Below the pieces are notes generated by a model. The model was not told the DNA's origin. It saw only the letters and a program-made list of their open reading frames with translations, and did no database searches. This document shows, piece after piece, positions 1 through 7,965 of a stretch of 64,000 nt of DNA. The stretch comes from Brevundimonas sp. UBA6550 (lineage in GTDB: Bacteria > Pseudomonadota > Alphaproteobacteria > Caulobacterales > Caulobacteraceae), in assembly GCF_002434505.1 (NCBI RefSeq), contig NZ_DJKE01000005.1:186001-250000 (forward strand), written 5' to 3'. Each line of letters starts with the position of its first letter. Positions within the stretch are counted from its first letter, which is position 1. A program made the position numbers and the translations under genes.

Positions 1-1
1 C

Positions 2-1729
2 GCCGCCCTCATCGCTCTGATGGGCCTGGGCCAATTCTCCGACGCCATCGATCCCGCCCGCGTGCCCGGATGGTTCTGGTACTATCGCCAGGATCCGGAG
101 GTGCGGCGCTGGCTGACTGTCGGCATTTCGGTCTCGGCTCTGCTCGGCGGCGTCCTCGTCACGGCCGCGCTGCTCGCCCGGCGCCGGCCCCTGCACGGCG
201 CCGCCCGCTGGGCCTCGGGATCCGAACAGCGACGCGCGGGTCTGCGGGCCGACCGCGGCGTCGTTCTCGGCCGGGCCGACGGCGGCTTCCTCATCGCCGA
301 TGGACCGGACCACGTCATGCTCTACGCCCCCACCCGCACCGGCAAGGGCGTCGGCGTGGTCATCCCCAACCTCCTGGCCTGGCCCGACTCCGTGGTGGTG
401 CTGGACATCAAACGCGAGAACTTCCTCGCCACGGCCGGCTATCGCGCCGAGGCCGGCCAGACGGTCCATCTGTTCGATCCGCTGGCGCGGGACGGCCGCA
501 CGGCGCGGTTCAATCCGCTCGGTCATGTCGATCGCACGGACCCGATCGCGGTGCTGGACGAACTGCAGCGCATGGCGGCGATGCTGTTCCCGGTCCACGA
601 GCGGGCCGATCCCTTCTGGGCGGAGGCTTCTCGAACCGGGTTCATCGGCGTCGGCGGCTATGTCGCGGCCACGCCCGACCGGCCCTTCACCTTGGGCGAG
701 ATCTTTCGCCAGCTGACCGCAGGGGACGCCCGCGCCCAACTGCCCCGGATCGTCGCGGCCCGGAACCGGGAGGGTCGCCCGCTGCCGGACCCGGTCGTGG
801 CGGCGGTCACCGACTTCACCAGCTCCAGCGAGAACACCTACGCTTCGGTGCGCCAGTCGATCACCACCCGGATGGGGCTATGGCTCAATCCCCGGGTCGA
901 CGCCGCCACCGCCGCCTCGGATTTCGACCTGCGCGACCTGCGCGGCGGCCGGCTCTCCCTCTATCTGGGCGCCACGCCGGATAACATGCTGAGGATCCAG
1001 CCGCTCTATGCGCTGCTCTTCCAGCAGTTGGTCGACCTGAACAGCCGCGCCCTGCCCGGCCCCGCCGACCGGCCCGCCCTGATCGTGCTCGACGAATTCG
1101 CCCGTCTTGGGCCCGCGCCGGTCCTGGCCCACGCCTTCGCCTGGGTCGCCGGCTACGGTCTGCGGCTGCTTGCGGTGCTTCAGAGCCCGTCCCAGCTGAG
1201 GGCCATCTACGGCCCGGACGTGGCCGAGGAGGTGATGACCAACTGCGGGGTGGAGATCGTCTTCGCGCCCAAGGAGCTCAAGATCGCCCAGGAGCTCAGC
1301 GATCGGCTGGGCGCCTATACGACGGACGGCCGCAGCCGCAGCCGACCGACGGGACTGAGCCAGGGCCGCCGCAGCACGACGGTTTCCGACCAGCGCCGGG
1401 CGCTGATGCTGCCCCAGGAGCTGATGCAGCTCCCGCAATCAGCTCTGATCGTGCTGAAGGCCGGCCTGCCGCCGGTTCGGGGCCGGAAGATCGCCTATTT
1501 CCGGGAGCGCGTCTTCCAGCGCCGGCTGCGGCCCGCCCCCGACCTGGCGCCGGTCGCCGCGCCGACATCGCCCCCGGTTCCGGAGGAGGATCCGATGGAT
1601 TTCGACGTCATTGCCCGGGCCTTCGCCGTCGAAGGCCTGCCGCCGCCTCCCGCCGGGGCGGATGAGAGCGCCGTCGGCGCCTGGCTGGACCGCGTCGTCG
1701 ATGCGGCCGTGCTGGAGCGCGAGCCATGA
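2..1729 (+). CDS. traG: Type IV coupling protein (VirD4/TraG family), 5' end probably outside window
   Basis: Inner-membrane ATPase that docks the relaxase-DNA complex to a type IV secretion channel. A Walker A-type motif (YAPTRTGKGVG) lies near residue 107 counted from the ATG at 20, and a Walker B motif (LIVLDEFARLG) near residue 356. The hydrophobic stretch ISVSALLGGVLVTAALLA near residues 36-53 is a membrane segment. The frame is open from base 2 through the ATG at 20 (AALIAL precedes it), and TraG proteins normally have a further N-terminal membrane helix, so the true start is probably left of the window. The stop overlaps the next gene by 4 bases (ATGA), so the two are co-transcribed. 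The family call is firm; the start is not. Confidence 0.93.
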   Translation, partial: AALIALMGLGQFSDAIDPARVPGWFWYYRQDPEVRRWLTVGISVSALLGGVLVTAALLARRRPLHGAARWASGSEQRRAGLRADRGVVLGRADGGFLIADGPDHVMLYAPTRTGKGVGVVIPNLLAWPDSVVVLDIKRENFLATAGYRAEAGQTVHLFDPLARDGRTARFNPLGHVDRTDPIAVLDELQRMAAMLFPVHERADPFWAEASRTGFIGVGGYVAATPDRPFTLGEIFRQLTAGDARAQLPRIVAARNREGRPLPDPVVAAVTDFTSSSENTYASVRQSITTRMGLWLNPRVDAATAASDFDLRDLRGGRLSLYLGATPDNMLRIQPLYALLFQQLVDLNSRALPGPADRPALIVLDEFARLGPAPVLAHAFAWVAGYGLRLLAVLQSPSQLRAIYGPDVAEEVMTNCGVEIVFAPKELKIAQELSDRLGAYTTDGRSRSRPTGLSQGRRSTTVSDQRRALMLPQELMQLPQSALIVLKAGLPPVRGRKIAYFRERVFQRRLRPAPDLAPVAAPTSPPVPEEDPMDFDVIARAFAVEGLPPPPAGADESAVGAWLDRVVDAAVLEREP

Positions 1730-2328
1730 AGCCCCCCGACGCCGGCCCATCCAACCGCCTCGGCCCTGCGCCCGGCCCGACCGGGTCGCGCCGTTCGACC
1801 GCGAAAGGCGATGTGCCCGAAGCGGTGCTCGATCGCTATCTGGTCGAGCGCGACCTGCGGGGCCGGCCCGAGCGCTTCTTCCGCGATCATCGCGCGGCCG
1901 AACCGATGTTCCGCGACCGCGGCGGCTCGCTCGTCTCCAGCCAAGCCTATCCGGACGCTGTCGTCGACATGCTCAAGATCGCGCGCCACCGCGGCTGGGA
2001 CCGGATCCAGGTATCCGGCGATCCGGCCTTCCGACGCGAGGTCTGGATCCAGGCCCAGGCCCTTGGGCTGGATGTGCAGGGCCACCGACCGCGAGAGCGA
2101 GATCGACAGGCCGCCGGCCTCGACCGTCCGTCGCCTCGGCGGGACGCCGAAACCGCGAAGGCGCACGACGCGCTCGCCGAGCGTTTGGCGAAGGCCGCCA
2201 TCGTGGTGGCGCGCCTGGTCCCCGACGCCGCGATCCAGACACGCCTGATTGAGGCCGCCTGGGCGCGCGCGGACCGACCCCGCCCGACGGAACGGGAACC
2301 GGCGCGCGAACGCGACCGGCAGCGTTAG
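1726..2328 (+). CDS. LPD7-domain conjugation-associated protein
   Basis: A 200-residue protein translationally coupled to the coupling-protein gene (ATGA overlap). Residues about 37-125 (YLVERDLRGRPERFF..., then RGWDRIQVSGDPAFRREVWIQAQALGLDV) match the pattern of the 'large polyvalent protein-associated domain 7', usually found at the C terminus of long relaxases or as a separate gene beside traG in alphaproteobacterial conjugative elements. The C terminus is arginine/glutamate-rich and probably disordered. No catalytic motif is visible. A role in DNA processing or relaxosome assembly is inferred from the neighbours only. Confidence 0.7.
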   Translation: MKPPDAGPSNRLGPAPGPTGSRRSTAKGDVPEAVLDRYLVERDLRGRPERFFRDHRAAEPMFRDRGGSLVSSQAYPDAVVDMLKIARHRGWDRIQVSGDPAFRREVWIQAQALGLDVQGHRPRERDRQAAGLDRPSPRRDAETAKAHDALAERLAKAAIVVARLVPDAAIQTRLIEAAWARADRPRPTEREPARERDRQR

Positions 2329-2339
2329 CGGCGCCCTGT

Positions 2340-3182
2340 CTAGAACTGGTTTTTCAGGTAGGGCGAGACCGTGAAGGCCGGAAACGCAAGGCCGCCCCGC
2401 TTCAGGTTCATCAGGTCCCAGTACATGCCGAGCGCCAGAGGATCGCGGATCTCCGTCGGGACGTCGAAGCTGTAGTCGCCGTCGAACCGATCGCCGCGCC
2501 GCCAGGCCCGCGCATATTCCGGCGACAGATAGTCGAACAGGGCCCGCCGGATCTGGTCCAGGAACTCCGCGATGGTGCTGGCGTGATAGGAGAAGACGTC
2601 CCTGTAGAACCAGTGCTGGAAGTCCGGAAGGGTGCGATAAACCGTGCCCTCATCGACATCATGGCCGTGCCGGGCGAGCATTTTGCGGATCTGTTTCACC
2701 CGCGCGCCCAGCCGTGAAAAGTTGTGCTTGTTGGCGTCCCCGACCACCTTGAGCAGCCAGATCCGTGAGACACGCAGGTCCAGGGACAGATCCAGTTCGG
2801 AAAGCCAGACGGCCGGACAGTAGCATTCGGCGTTCAGCCAGTCGGCGAAGGCCGAGGCCGCCGCCGCCAGCCCCGAGGCGTCGGGACCGAGTTGCGGCTG
2901 GCGGCCGATGGCCTCGAGATAGAAGAGATAGGTCCGGTCGGTTTCGCGCGGAGCTTGGCCCGACGGCGCGAAGGCGAATGGCAGGGCCGAGGGTTTCGGC
3001 TGGGCCAGAAAGTCCGCCAGAAGGATCGCGAAGACCCGTTTGTGCGAGCCGGACTCGAACACCAGATTGGTCGGCCGGGACGTCACCGGATACTGGAAGA
3101 TCTCGAAATTGACCATGTCATCGATCATGTCCCAGACGGCCTTGAGCAGGATCGCCTCCTGCTCGATGGCGGCGTAGGTCAT
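2340..3182 (-). CDS. Uncharacterised third gene of an AbiE operon
   Basis: About 280 residues starting MTYAAIEQEA. The ATG at 3182 lies 3 bases past the TGA of the AbiEii gene; a GTG at 3188 would overlap that stop by 4 bases and is an equal alternative. Either way it is the last gene of the abiEi-abiEii operon. The frame stays open for another 120 codons inside abiEii, but that stretch is arginine-rich out-of-frame sequence. The protein is soluble with many aromatic residues. A conserved-looking stretch GDANKHNFSRL lies mid-protein and is followed by a helical segment. I do not recognise a family and assign no function; position suggests a partner of the toxin-antitoxin pair or an added defence component. 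Confidence 0.75.
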   Translation of the reverse strand: MTYAAIEQEAILLKAVWDMIDDMVNFEIFQYPVTSRPTNLVFESGSHKRVFAILLADFLAQPKPSALPFAFAPSGQAPRETDRTYLFYLEAIGRQPQLGPDASGLAAAASAFADWLNAECYCPAVWLSELDLSLDLRVSRIWLLKVVGDANKHNFSRLGARVKQIRKMLARHGHDVDEGTVYRTLPDFQHWFYRDVFSYHASTIAEFLDQIRRALFDYLSPEYARAWRRGDRFDGDYSFDVPTEIRDPLALGMYWDLMNLKRGGLAFPAFTVSPYLKNQF

Positions 3183-3184
3183 CG

Positions 3185-4198
3185 TCACGCCGCCGCGGCG
3201 TTGGCGCGCCGGGCGAGATCCGCACAGGTCTCCATCAAGGCCTCGAACGGTTCGGCGTCCGCCTCCAGCAGACCATCCTCGACCATCCGGCGATAGTCCT
3301 CGCCCAAGGCCTCCAGGGACGCGCCTTCCGGCTTCAACTGAAGACCGCCGGCGACAGCCCGACCGTAGTCGATCTCCGCGCCGTCGGCGGTCTCGCGGAA
3401 GAACATCGCCTTGTGCCGCGCGACCGCCTCGGCGACCGCGCGATCGGTGATCGCCGTCCCCGCGAAACCGGCGGCGTCCAGACGGGCCAGATCGTGCCAG
3501 TGACGCGAGAAGCGATCCCCGCGCAGACGGCCCTGGACGCAATAGACATGGGCCGCCGTGGCCTTCTCCCAGAAGGTTCGTTCGGCGGCCATCACCCGCG
3601 GCGTGGCGGTCGGGAACGCCACCCCCGGCAGATGAGCGGCCGCATCGCAGACCACCGGACGGGGCGCGCTCGGTTCACCGGTCGCGCGGGCCCCGAACTC
3701 GAGCATCACGCTGGGAGAAACATAGCCCGTCCCGGTGCTGGTCGGGGCGTAGTCCACGAAGGCCTTAGCCCCCTCGATCCGCACCTCGGCGGCGACGCCG
3801 TCGGCGGCCAGCCGCGCCTCGAGCATCGGCCGAACCTCGCCCTCGACCCAGAGCGGCAACAGCCGCTGAACGTCGCGCGACCAACGCCGCTCCTCGGCGC
3901 GGGTCGCCGGCACGGGGTCTTCGGGCGCGTCGGCCAGGTCCGGAAGGAGGCGACGGATGTCATAGGTCAGGTCGATGTCTTCGGAGAAGCGCTGGATGAC
4001 GTCATAGGCCTTGGACAGGGACGTGCCGCCCTTGAACACCAGCGCCTCGCCCAGGGGCGCCTCGAACAGGGCCCGAAGCGCCCACACCACCCAGACGTCC
4101 TTCTCCAGCAGATGCGCGGGACGGCCGGACTCGGCCGCCGCGGTCGCGAGCGCCTCGATCCGCTCCTCGGCGGACAGCTGCAGGAAGACGTCAGACAT
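3185..4198 (-). CDS. abiEii: AbiEii-type nucleotidyltransferase toxin
   Basis: A 337-residue DUF1814-type protein. Polymerase-beta-like nucleotidyltransferase motifs are clear: EKDVWVVWAL at residues 32-41, FKGGTSLSKAY at 55-65 (glycine-serine nucleotide-binding motif) and FSEDIDLT at 71-78 with the metal-binding Asp pair. AbiEii is the toxin of type IV AbiE systems, which cause abortive infection; related enzymes transfer nucleotides to tRNA or other RNA. Its ATG overlaps the end of the antitoxin gene by 8 bases, so expression is coupled. On a mobile element it may stabilise the island or exclude phages (inference). Confidence 0.92.
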   Translation of the reverse strand: MSDVFLQLSAEERIEALATAAAESGRPAHLLEKDVWVVWALRALFEAPLGEALVFKGGTSLSKAYDVIQRFSEDIDLTYDIRRLLPDLADAPEDPVPATRAEERRWSRDVQRLLPLWVEGEVRPMLEARLAADGVAAEVRIEGAKAFVDYAPTSTGTGYVSPSVMLEFGARATGEPSAPRPVVCDAAAHLPGVAFPTATPRVMAAERTFWEKATAAHVYCVQGRLRGDRFSRHWHDLARLDAAGFAGTAITDRAVAEAVARHKAMFFRETADGAEIDYGRAVAGGLQLKPEGASLEALGEDYRRMVEDGLLEADAEPFEALMETCADLARRANAAAA

Positions 4199-4784
4199 GC
4201 GCCGCCTGGCTCACCGACCGCGCCAGCCAGGTCGGCAGACGCGGCCCGACGGACACCAACTCCCCGAACGCCGAAGGCCCAAGCTTGCGCTTCAGGGTTT
4301 CGAGCGCCTTTCCGGCCTTCTCCGGCCCCAGCCACGCCAGGGCGCGAACCGCCTCGCCGGCGGGACGATCGGCCAGCAGCAGCTGCCATGCGGGCGCGTG
4401 CTGGAACTCCACCGTCTGCTTGCCGACGCTGAAGGTGCGGCTCTTCCCGTTGGTCAGATAGACCATGCGGATCGGCACCTGGGTGGTCAGGCCCAGGGCG
4501 TTGGCCGCCGCCGCGCCATTGGAGGCGACGACCTCGCCGCGCTGTTCGCTCACGGCGCGCACAACCTTTTCGATCGAGGGCGTGCGGGCGCCGAACCGGC
4601 TTTCGAGCGGACGCATGTACACGCCGCGCCCGGCGCGCAAAAGTCGCCCCCGACGAACCAGCCGAGACAAAGCCTGGTCCACCGCCGCGCGGCTGCCCAG
4701 ATGCAGCAATGCCTTGGCGGCGATCGGCGCGCCTTCCGGCAGCATCGAAGCCCGCTCCATGATCTGATCGGCGAGAACTTGCAT
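4191..4784 (-). CDS. abiEi: AbiEi / DUF6088-type antitoxin
   Basis: 197 residues from MQVLADQIME. An N-terminal winged-helix region (about residues 1-65, with LHLGSRAAVDQALSRLVRRGRLLRAGRGVY) is followed by a C-terminal domain. This is the AbiEi architecture, in which the N-terminal domain represses its own operon. The ATG at 4784 is preferred over longer in-frame starts (up to 4841) because GAGG lies 8 bases upstream and because the predicted promoter (-10 at 4808-4803) places transcription start near 4796, downstream of the longer starts. It is the first gene of the operon abiEi-abiEii-third gene. Confidence 0.88.
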   Translation of the reverse strand: MQVLADQIMERASMLPEGAPIAAKALLHLGSRAAVDQALSRLVRRGRLLRAGRGVYMRPLESRFGARTPSIEKVVRAVSEQRGEVVASNGAAAANALGLTTQVPIRMVYLTNGKSRTFSVGKQTVEFQHAPAWQLLLADRPAGEAVRALAWLGPEKAGKALETLKRKLGPSAFGELVSVGPRLPTWLARSVSQAAHV

Positions 4785-4793
4785 GATGACCTC

Positions 4794-4831
4794 AGTGTCA
4801 GAAATATAGGATAACTTCTGACACTTCGCAA
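4794..4831 (-). promoter_or_regulatory. abiE promoter overlapped by a perfect inverted-repeat operator
   Basis: On the minus strand TTGCGA (4831-4826) and TATATT (4808-4803) are 17 bases apart, a good sigma-70 arrangement. A perfect 10+10 inverted repeat (arms AGTGTCAGAA at 4794-4803 and TTCTGACACT at 4816-4825, 12-base spacer) covers the spacer and the -10. The antitoxin ATG lies 10 bases beyond the proximal arm. AbiEi proteins are known to autorepress through inverted repeats in their promoter, so this is the likely AbiEi operator. Confidence 0.82.
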
Positions 4832-4861
4832 ACGCGACCAACGGGGCGTCAAGGCCGGCGC

Positions 4862-5857
4862 CTATCGTTCACGAGTTCGGCCGGGATCGCGTTGCGCCTC
4901 GCCTCTCTTCCGTAGCGCCTGATCGCGCGTCATCGGCGCTGGCCGGTCCCGAACGAACCGCTCCACCAGAGCGGCGAGAGCGCGATCCTCTGCCCGCTCC
5001 GATCGCGACAGACGCATCGCCTCAGCCACCAAGACTCGCCGGATGGCCCACTCACGCGTCCGGATAGCGTCCAGCCAGGGCGCTTCGCCGCCGCCCGCCG
5101 TGAGTGCGGCCCGATAGGCGGCGGCGAGCACTTCGGGCAGCGGCCCCTGCCCCGCCACGAACCGCTCGCGCATCTTGCGCACCGAGATGCGCTCGGCCTT
5201 GCGGGTCACGCCGCGCGTCCGGCGCGGCGTGGCCTCGGCCTCGATCGACCGGTCGCGAAGGGCGCGCGCGAAGTCTTCCCGCCAAACCTGCAGGTCCGCC
5301 TTGCGGGGATTCAACCGCTCGCCGTCCCGCCCCAATCTTCGCACCGCCAGATGGACGTGCGGATGGCGGCCTTCATCATGCAAGGTGAAGACATAGGGAA
5401 AGCGCTCGCCGAACGTCCCGGCTGCAAAGGCCCTCGCCGCGTCCTCCAGGCGGACGGCGTCAGTCCCGGCCGGCATGCTCAGCACGATCGAGAGGGTGAT
5501 CGAGGCGTCACGCCTGCGCCCCGGCTCAAGCGCGAACTCCTCGGCCCAGTCGCGCGCCAGCTCCCGCACTTGCCCACTGCCGTCCAGCCGCTCTCCGTCG
5601 GGCCCTTCAAGCGCCAGGGCGCCGTTGCGGCTGATGTAGTCCAGGTGCGCCTTCAGATGGGCGCCGTCCCGGGTTCGTCCAGTGATCTTCACCATCACCT
5701 CGGGTACGCGGAGCGCCACCCGAGCGAACCGGACGGACGGATTGCCGCCATCCCCGCGAGACGGGCGCAGCACCGCAGGCGTGATCCGGGCGCGCCGGAT
5801 CTCGACGGGCGGACGCAGCACCTCCTCGAACCCGCGCGATGCCCGAAAGTCGGTCAC
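4862..5857 (-). CDS. MOBP/VirD2-type relaxase
   Basis: 331 residues from a GTG at 5857 that overlaps the mobC stop by 4 bases (GTGA). Conjugative relaxases nick oriT and stay covalently bound to the transferred strand through a tyrosine. The histidine triad HDEGRHPHVHL (residues 160-170, H165/H167/H169) is the metal-binding motif, and HLKAHLDYISRNG (residues 68-79) contains the probable catalytic tyrosine Y74. The arginine-rich C terminus probably binds DNA. Compared with large relaxases it has no helicase or primase domain. A RP4-like nic sequence lies just upstream of the mobC-relaxase pair, which fits the P-type assignment. Confidence 0.9.
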   Translation of the reverse strand: MTDFRASRGFEEVLRPPVEIRRARITPAVLRPSRGDGGNPSVRFARVALRVPEVMVKITGRTRDGAHLKAHLDYISRNGALALEGPDGERLDGSGQVRELARDWAEEFALEPGRRRDASITLSIVLSMPAGTDAVRLEDAARAFAAGTFGERFPYVFTLHDEGRHPHVHLAVRRLGRDGERLNPRKADLQVWREDFARALRDRSIEAEATPRRTRGVTRKAERISVRKMRERFVAGQGPLPEVLAAAYRAALTAGGGEAPWLDAIRTREWAIRRVLVAEAMRLSRSERAEDRALAALVERFVRDRPAPMTRDQALRKRGEAQRDPGRTRER

Positions 5858-6375
5858 GACGCCGGCGCCCAGTAGGCGAGATTGCCCTCGAAGGCCTCGC
5901 CGAGCGCTTCGACCCAAGCCGAGATTTCGGCCTGAAAGGCGCCGAGTTGCGCCAGTTCCAGATCCAGCACCGCGCCGTCCATTACGGCGGTGTTCAGCGC
6001 GCGGGCGATCTGGTTGATGTTCACGCCGATCCGCCTGAGCTCGCGGCGCACCTCGATCAGGGCCAGAGCGTCGAGCCGGCTGAACTGCGGCCGATCATGC
6101 AGGCGGCGACGGATGAGCGCAACGCTCCACTGGGTTCGAGACAGCCCCATCGCCGCCGCCTCGCGCTCCAGGAGACGCAGGTCCGCTTCGCCAAGACGCA
6201 GGGTCAGCTTGCCCGACCGCACCGCCACCGGTGCTTCCTCCGGCGCCGGGAGAGCCGCCTGGGCGGCGCCGTCCATGAGCCGCCGGAGAAGTCGCGAGCG
6301 TCCGCCTCGACCGGCCGCGGCGGCGTCGAACCGGCGGATCAGATCGGGCGAAACGCGAAGGGTGAGGCGGTCCAT
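5854..6375 (-). CDS. mobC: MobC-like relaxosome accessory protein
   Basis: 173 residues. The N-terminal MDRLTLRVSPDLIRRFD resembles a ribbon-helix-helix strand, a second similar strand occurs at SGKLTLRLGEADLRLLE, and the C-terminal part carries the family hallmark ELRRIGVNINQIARALN. MobC-type proteins bind oriT and help the relaxase open the strands. The gene is directly upstream of, and overlaps, the relaxase gene. Its start codon lies about 45 bases from the proposed nic site, the usual layout. The duplicated N-terminal strand is slightly unusual. Confidence 0.87.
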   Translation of the reverse strand: MDRLTLRVSPDLIRRFDAAAAGRGGRSRLLRRLMDGAAQAALPAPEEAPVAVRSGKLTLRLGEADLRLLEREAAAMGLSRTQWSVALIRRRLHDRPQFSRLDALALIEVRRELRRIGVNINQIARALNTAVMDGAVLDLELAQLGAFQAEISAWVEALGEAFEGNLAYWAPAS

Positions 6376-6385
6376 GGGAGAGTGG

Positions 6386-6423
6386 GTCTGTCAGACATTG
6401 CCGGCGCAAAGCCTATCCTGCCC
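6386..6423 (+). other. oriT: Candidate oriT with RP4-like nic site
   Basis: The plus strand reads CCTATCCTGCCC at 6412-6423. This equals the 12 bases around the nic site of RP4/IncP oriT (TATCCTG|C), so cleavage is predicted between 6420 and 6421. Two small dyads precede it: GTCTG-T-CAGAC (6386-6396) and TTGC-CGGC-GCAA (6398-6409), the latter just 5' of nic as expected for relaxase recognition. With this polarity, transfer leads with the sequence right of 6421 and the mobC-relaxase genes enter last, as in RP4. Confidence 0.78.
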
Positions 6424-7965
6424 TAGACCGTCACCCCCTTCGCCCCGTAGGCCTCCGGTGCTGCCCGCCCTCCCCTCGGCGACCGAAGCCGGCCGCTCGC
6501 CCGCCGCCCTGAAGGGCGCCCCAGCCGGGCGGTCCACAATACTGCGGCCGCCGGTCCACAGTCTCAGGCGTTCTGACTTGTTCGCCGAAACGAAATCTGA
6601 TTTCGTTTCGATATGACGCAGCCCCATGGTCCTGTGGGCCGTCAGGTCGATCAGCAGCCGGTCCGACAACGCCGCTCCGCCCTCGTCGGGCGCGTCCGCG
6701 CCTGCCTGCGCCCCACCGTCCGCACCGTCGTCCGCCGCCTCTTCCTCCGACCACGGCGACGGCGGATCGGCGGGCACGTCCTCGGCCCGGACCAGACCGC
6801 GTTCGAAGCGGGCGAGGCCGTCGTGGCCGAGCATCACCATGACCCCGGCGCGCGCCCTGGCCTCGGGGGCGTAGGCGAAGTCGGGACCGAAGGCCTGCAA
6901 GGCCTTGTCGATCTCCTCCAGCCGCGCGTCGGCCTCGGGGGACAGGCCGTCGTCACCGGCCTCCGAAACGATGCCGTCGTACTCCTCGGACAGGGCCGCG
7001 ATCTCGGCGGCGTCAGCCTCCGACCGTTCGACCGCGACCGGATAGACGCGACCGAACGCGGACAGGTCGGGATACTCCAGAGCCGCTTCGGCCCACTTCC
7101 AGCCCTCCCGCCCGCGCGCTTCGTCAGCCAAACCGGTCAGCTTCTCGCCGACGAGCCGGTCGAGCAGGACCACGTCCTCCAGCCAGCCCCCACCATCCTC
7201 AGTGAACAAATCCCGGAGGATTCCCCCGCCCGCCGCCTCATAGGCCTCGACGCCGACGAAGCGGACGCGCCGGTCGCCCACCGCCACCTTGGCCTCGGTC
7301 ATGGCCCGGCGAATGGCGTGGACGGGACGATACTCGCCCAACTGCTCGAACACCTGCCGCTGCCGGTTCTGATCCTCGCTGACGCAGAAGGCCATCAGCT
7401 GGTCCAAGGCCAGCGCCCCGGCCCGATAGGCCGCCATCAATTCAGGCGCCGCCGCGCCCAGCCGCAGCCGCTGACGCACGACATGGGCCGACACCCCGAA
7501 CCGGGCGCCGATCTCCTCGGCGCCGTAACCCCTCTCTTCGGCGAGCCGCTGGAAGGCCTCGAACTGGTCGGCGGGATGCATGGCCTCGCGCGTCATGTTC
7601 TCGTCGAGACTGATCTCGTGGGCGTCGTTCTCGGCGTCCACGATGCAGCGCACCGGATGGGTCCGCTTGATCGCCTTGCGCTTGGCCAACAGCCGCAGCC
7701 CCTGACGGCGGCCCTCGCCGATGGTCACGAGGTAGTTCCCGGTCGGAACGCCCTCCCCGTCCCGCTCGACCTCGACCACAGGCGGCTGCAACACTCCCTT
7801 GGCCTTGATGGAGGCCGCGAAGGCCTCGATGGTCGCCGGGCTGTGCGGGGTCTTCCTCGCATTCTTCGGCGAGGCCTTGAGCCGGTTCAGCGGCACGATC
7901 ACCTCCGCGCCATGCTGCGGCGCGGTCGCTTCGGTCGGGGCGGTTTGGGTGGATTGAGCAGTCAT
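6391..7965 (-). CDS. parB: ParB-like partition protein, C-terminally truncated
   Basis: 524 residues from the ATG at 7965, which has a strong ribosome site (AAAGGAGG). Residues about 30-130 form the ParB nuclease-like domain (VPLNRLKASPKNARKT, then GEGRRQGLRLL), followed by the HTH region (AEERGYGAEEIGARFGVSAHVVRQRLRL). Family similarity runs to LLIDLTAHRTMGLR near residue 450, where plasmid/ICE relatives continue with a conserved block starting LRxALA. Here the frame instead enters HIETKSDFVSANKSE, encoded by a 25-bp palindrome, and then about 65 codons of non-family sequence through the oriT region. The last part is probably not natural ParB sequence. It may still work or be a relic of a deletion or insertion. 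Confidence 0.82.
   Translation of the reverse strand: MTAQSTQTAPTEATAPQHGAEVIVPLNRLKASPKNARKTPHSPATIEAFAASIKAKGVLQPPVVEVERDGEGVPTGNYLVTIGEGRRQGLRLLAKRKAIKRTHPVRCIVDAENDAHEISLDENMTREAMHPADQFEAFQRLAEERGYGAEEIGARFGVSAHVVRQRLRLGAAAPELMAAYRAGALALDQLMAFCVSEDQNRQRQVFEQLGEYRPVHAIRRAMTEAKVAVGDRRVRFVGVEAYEAAGGGILRDLFTEDGGGWLEDVVLLDRLVGEKLTGLADEARGREGWKWAEAALEYPDLSAFGRVYPVAVERSEADAAEIAALSEEYDGIVSEAGDDGLSPEADARLEEIDKALQAFGPDFAYAPEARARAGVMVMLGHDGLARFERGLVRAEDVPADPPSPWSEEEAADDGADGGAQAGADAPDEGGAALSDRLLIDLTAHRTMGLRHIETKSDFVSANKSERLRLWTGGRSIVDRPAGAPFRAAGERPASVAEGRAGSTGGLRGEGGDGLGQDRLCAGNV
6586..6610. repeat. 25-bp near-perfect palindrome at the ParB break
   Basis: Arms CGAAACGAAATC (6586-6597) and GATTTCGTTTCG (6599-6610) are exact inverse copies around one base. 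It is strikingly AT-richer than its surroundings and lies exactly where ParB similarity ends, about 165 bases on the leading side of the nic site. It could be a recombination or resolution site, the scar of an excised element, a protein-binding site of the oriT region or a terminator. The sequence alone does not decide. Confidence 0.85.

Noticed and set aside
2340..3542. A 400-codon open frame for the gene after abiEii
   Set aside because: The first 120 codons are arginine-rich sequence lying inside abiEii; the real start is near the abiEii stop (3182 or 3188).
5041..5060. Partial match to the guaA end (CCCACTC) as a second attachment site
   Set aside because: Only seven bases match; too short to be meaningful.
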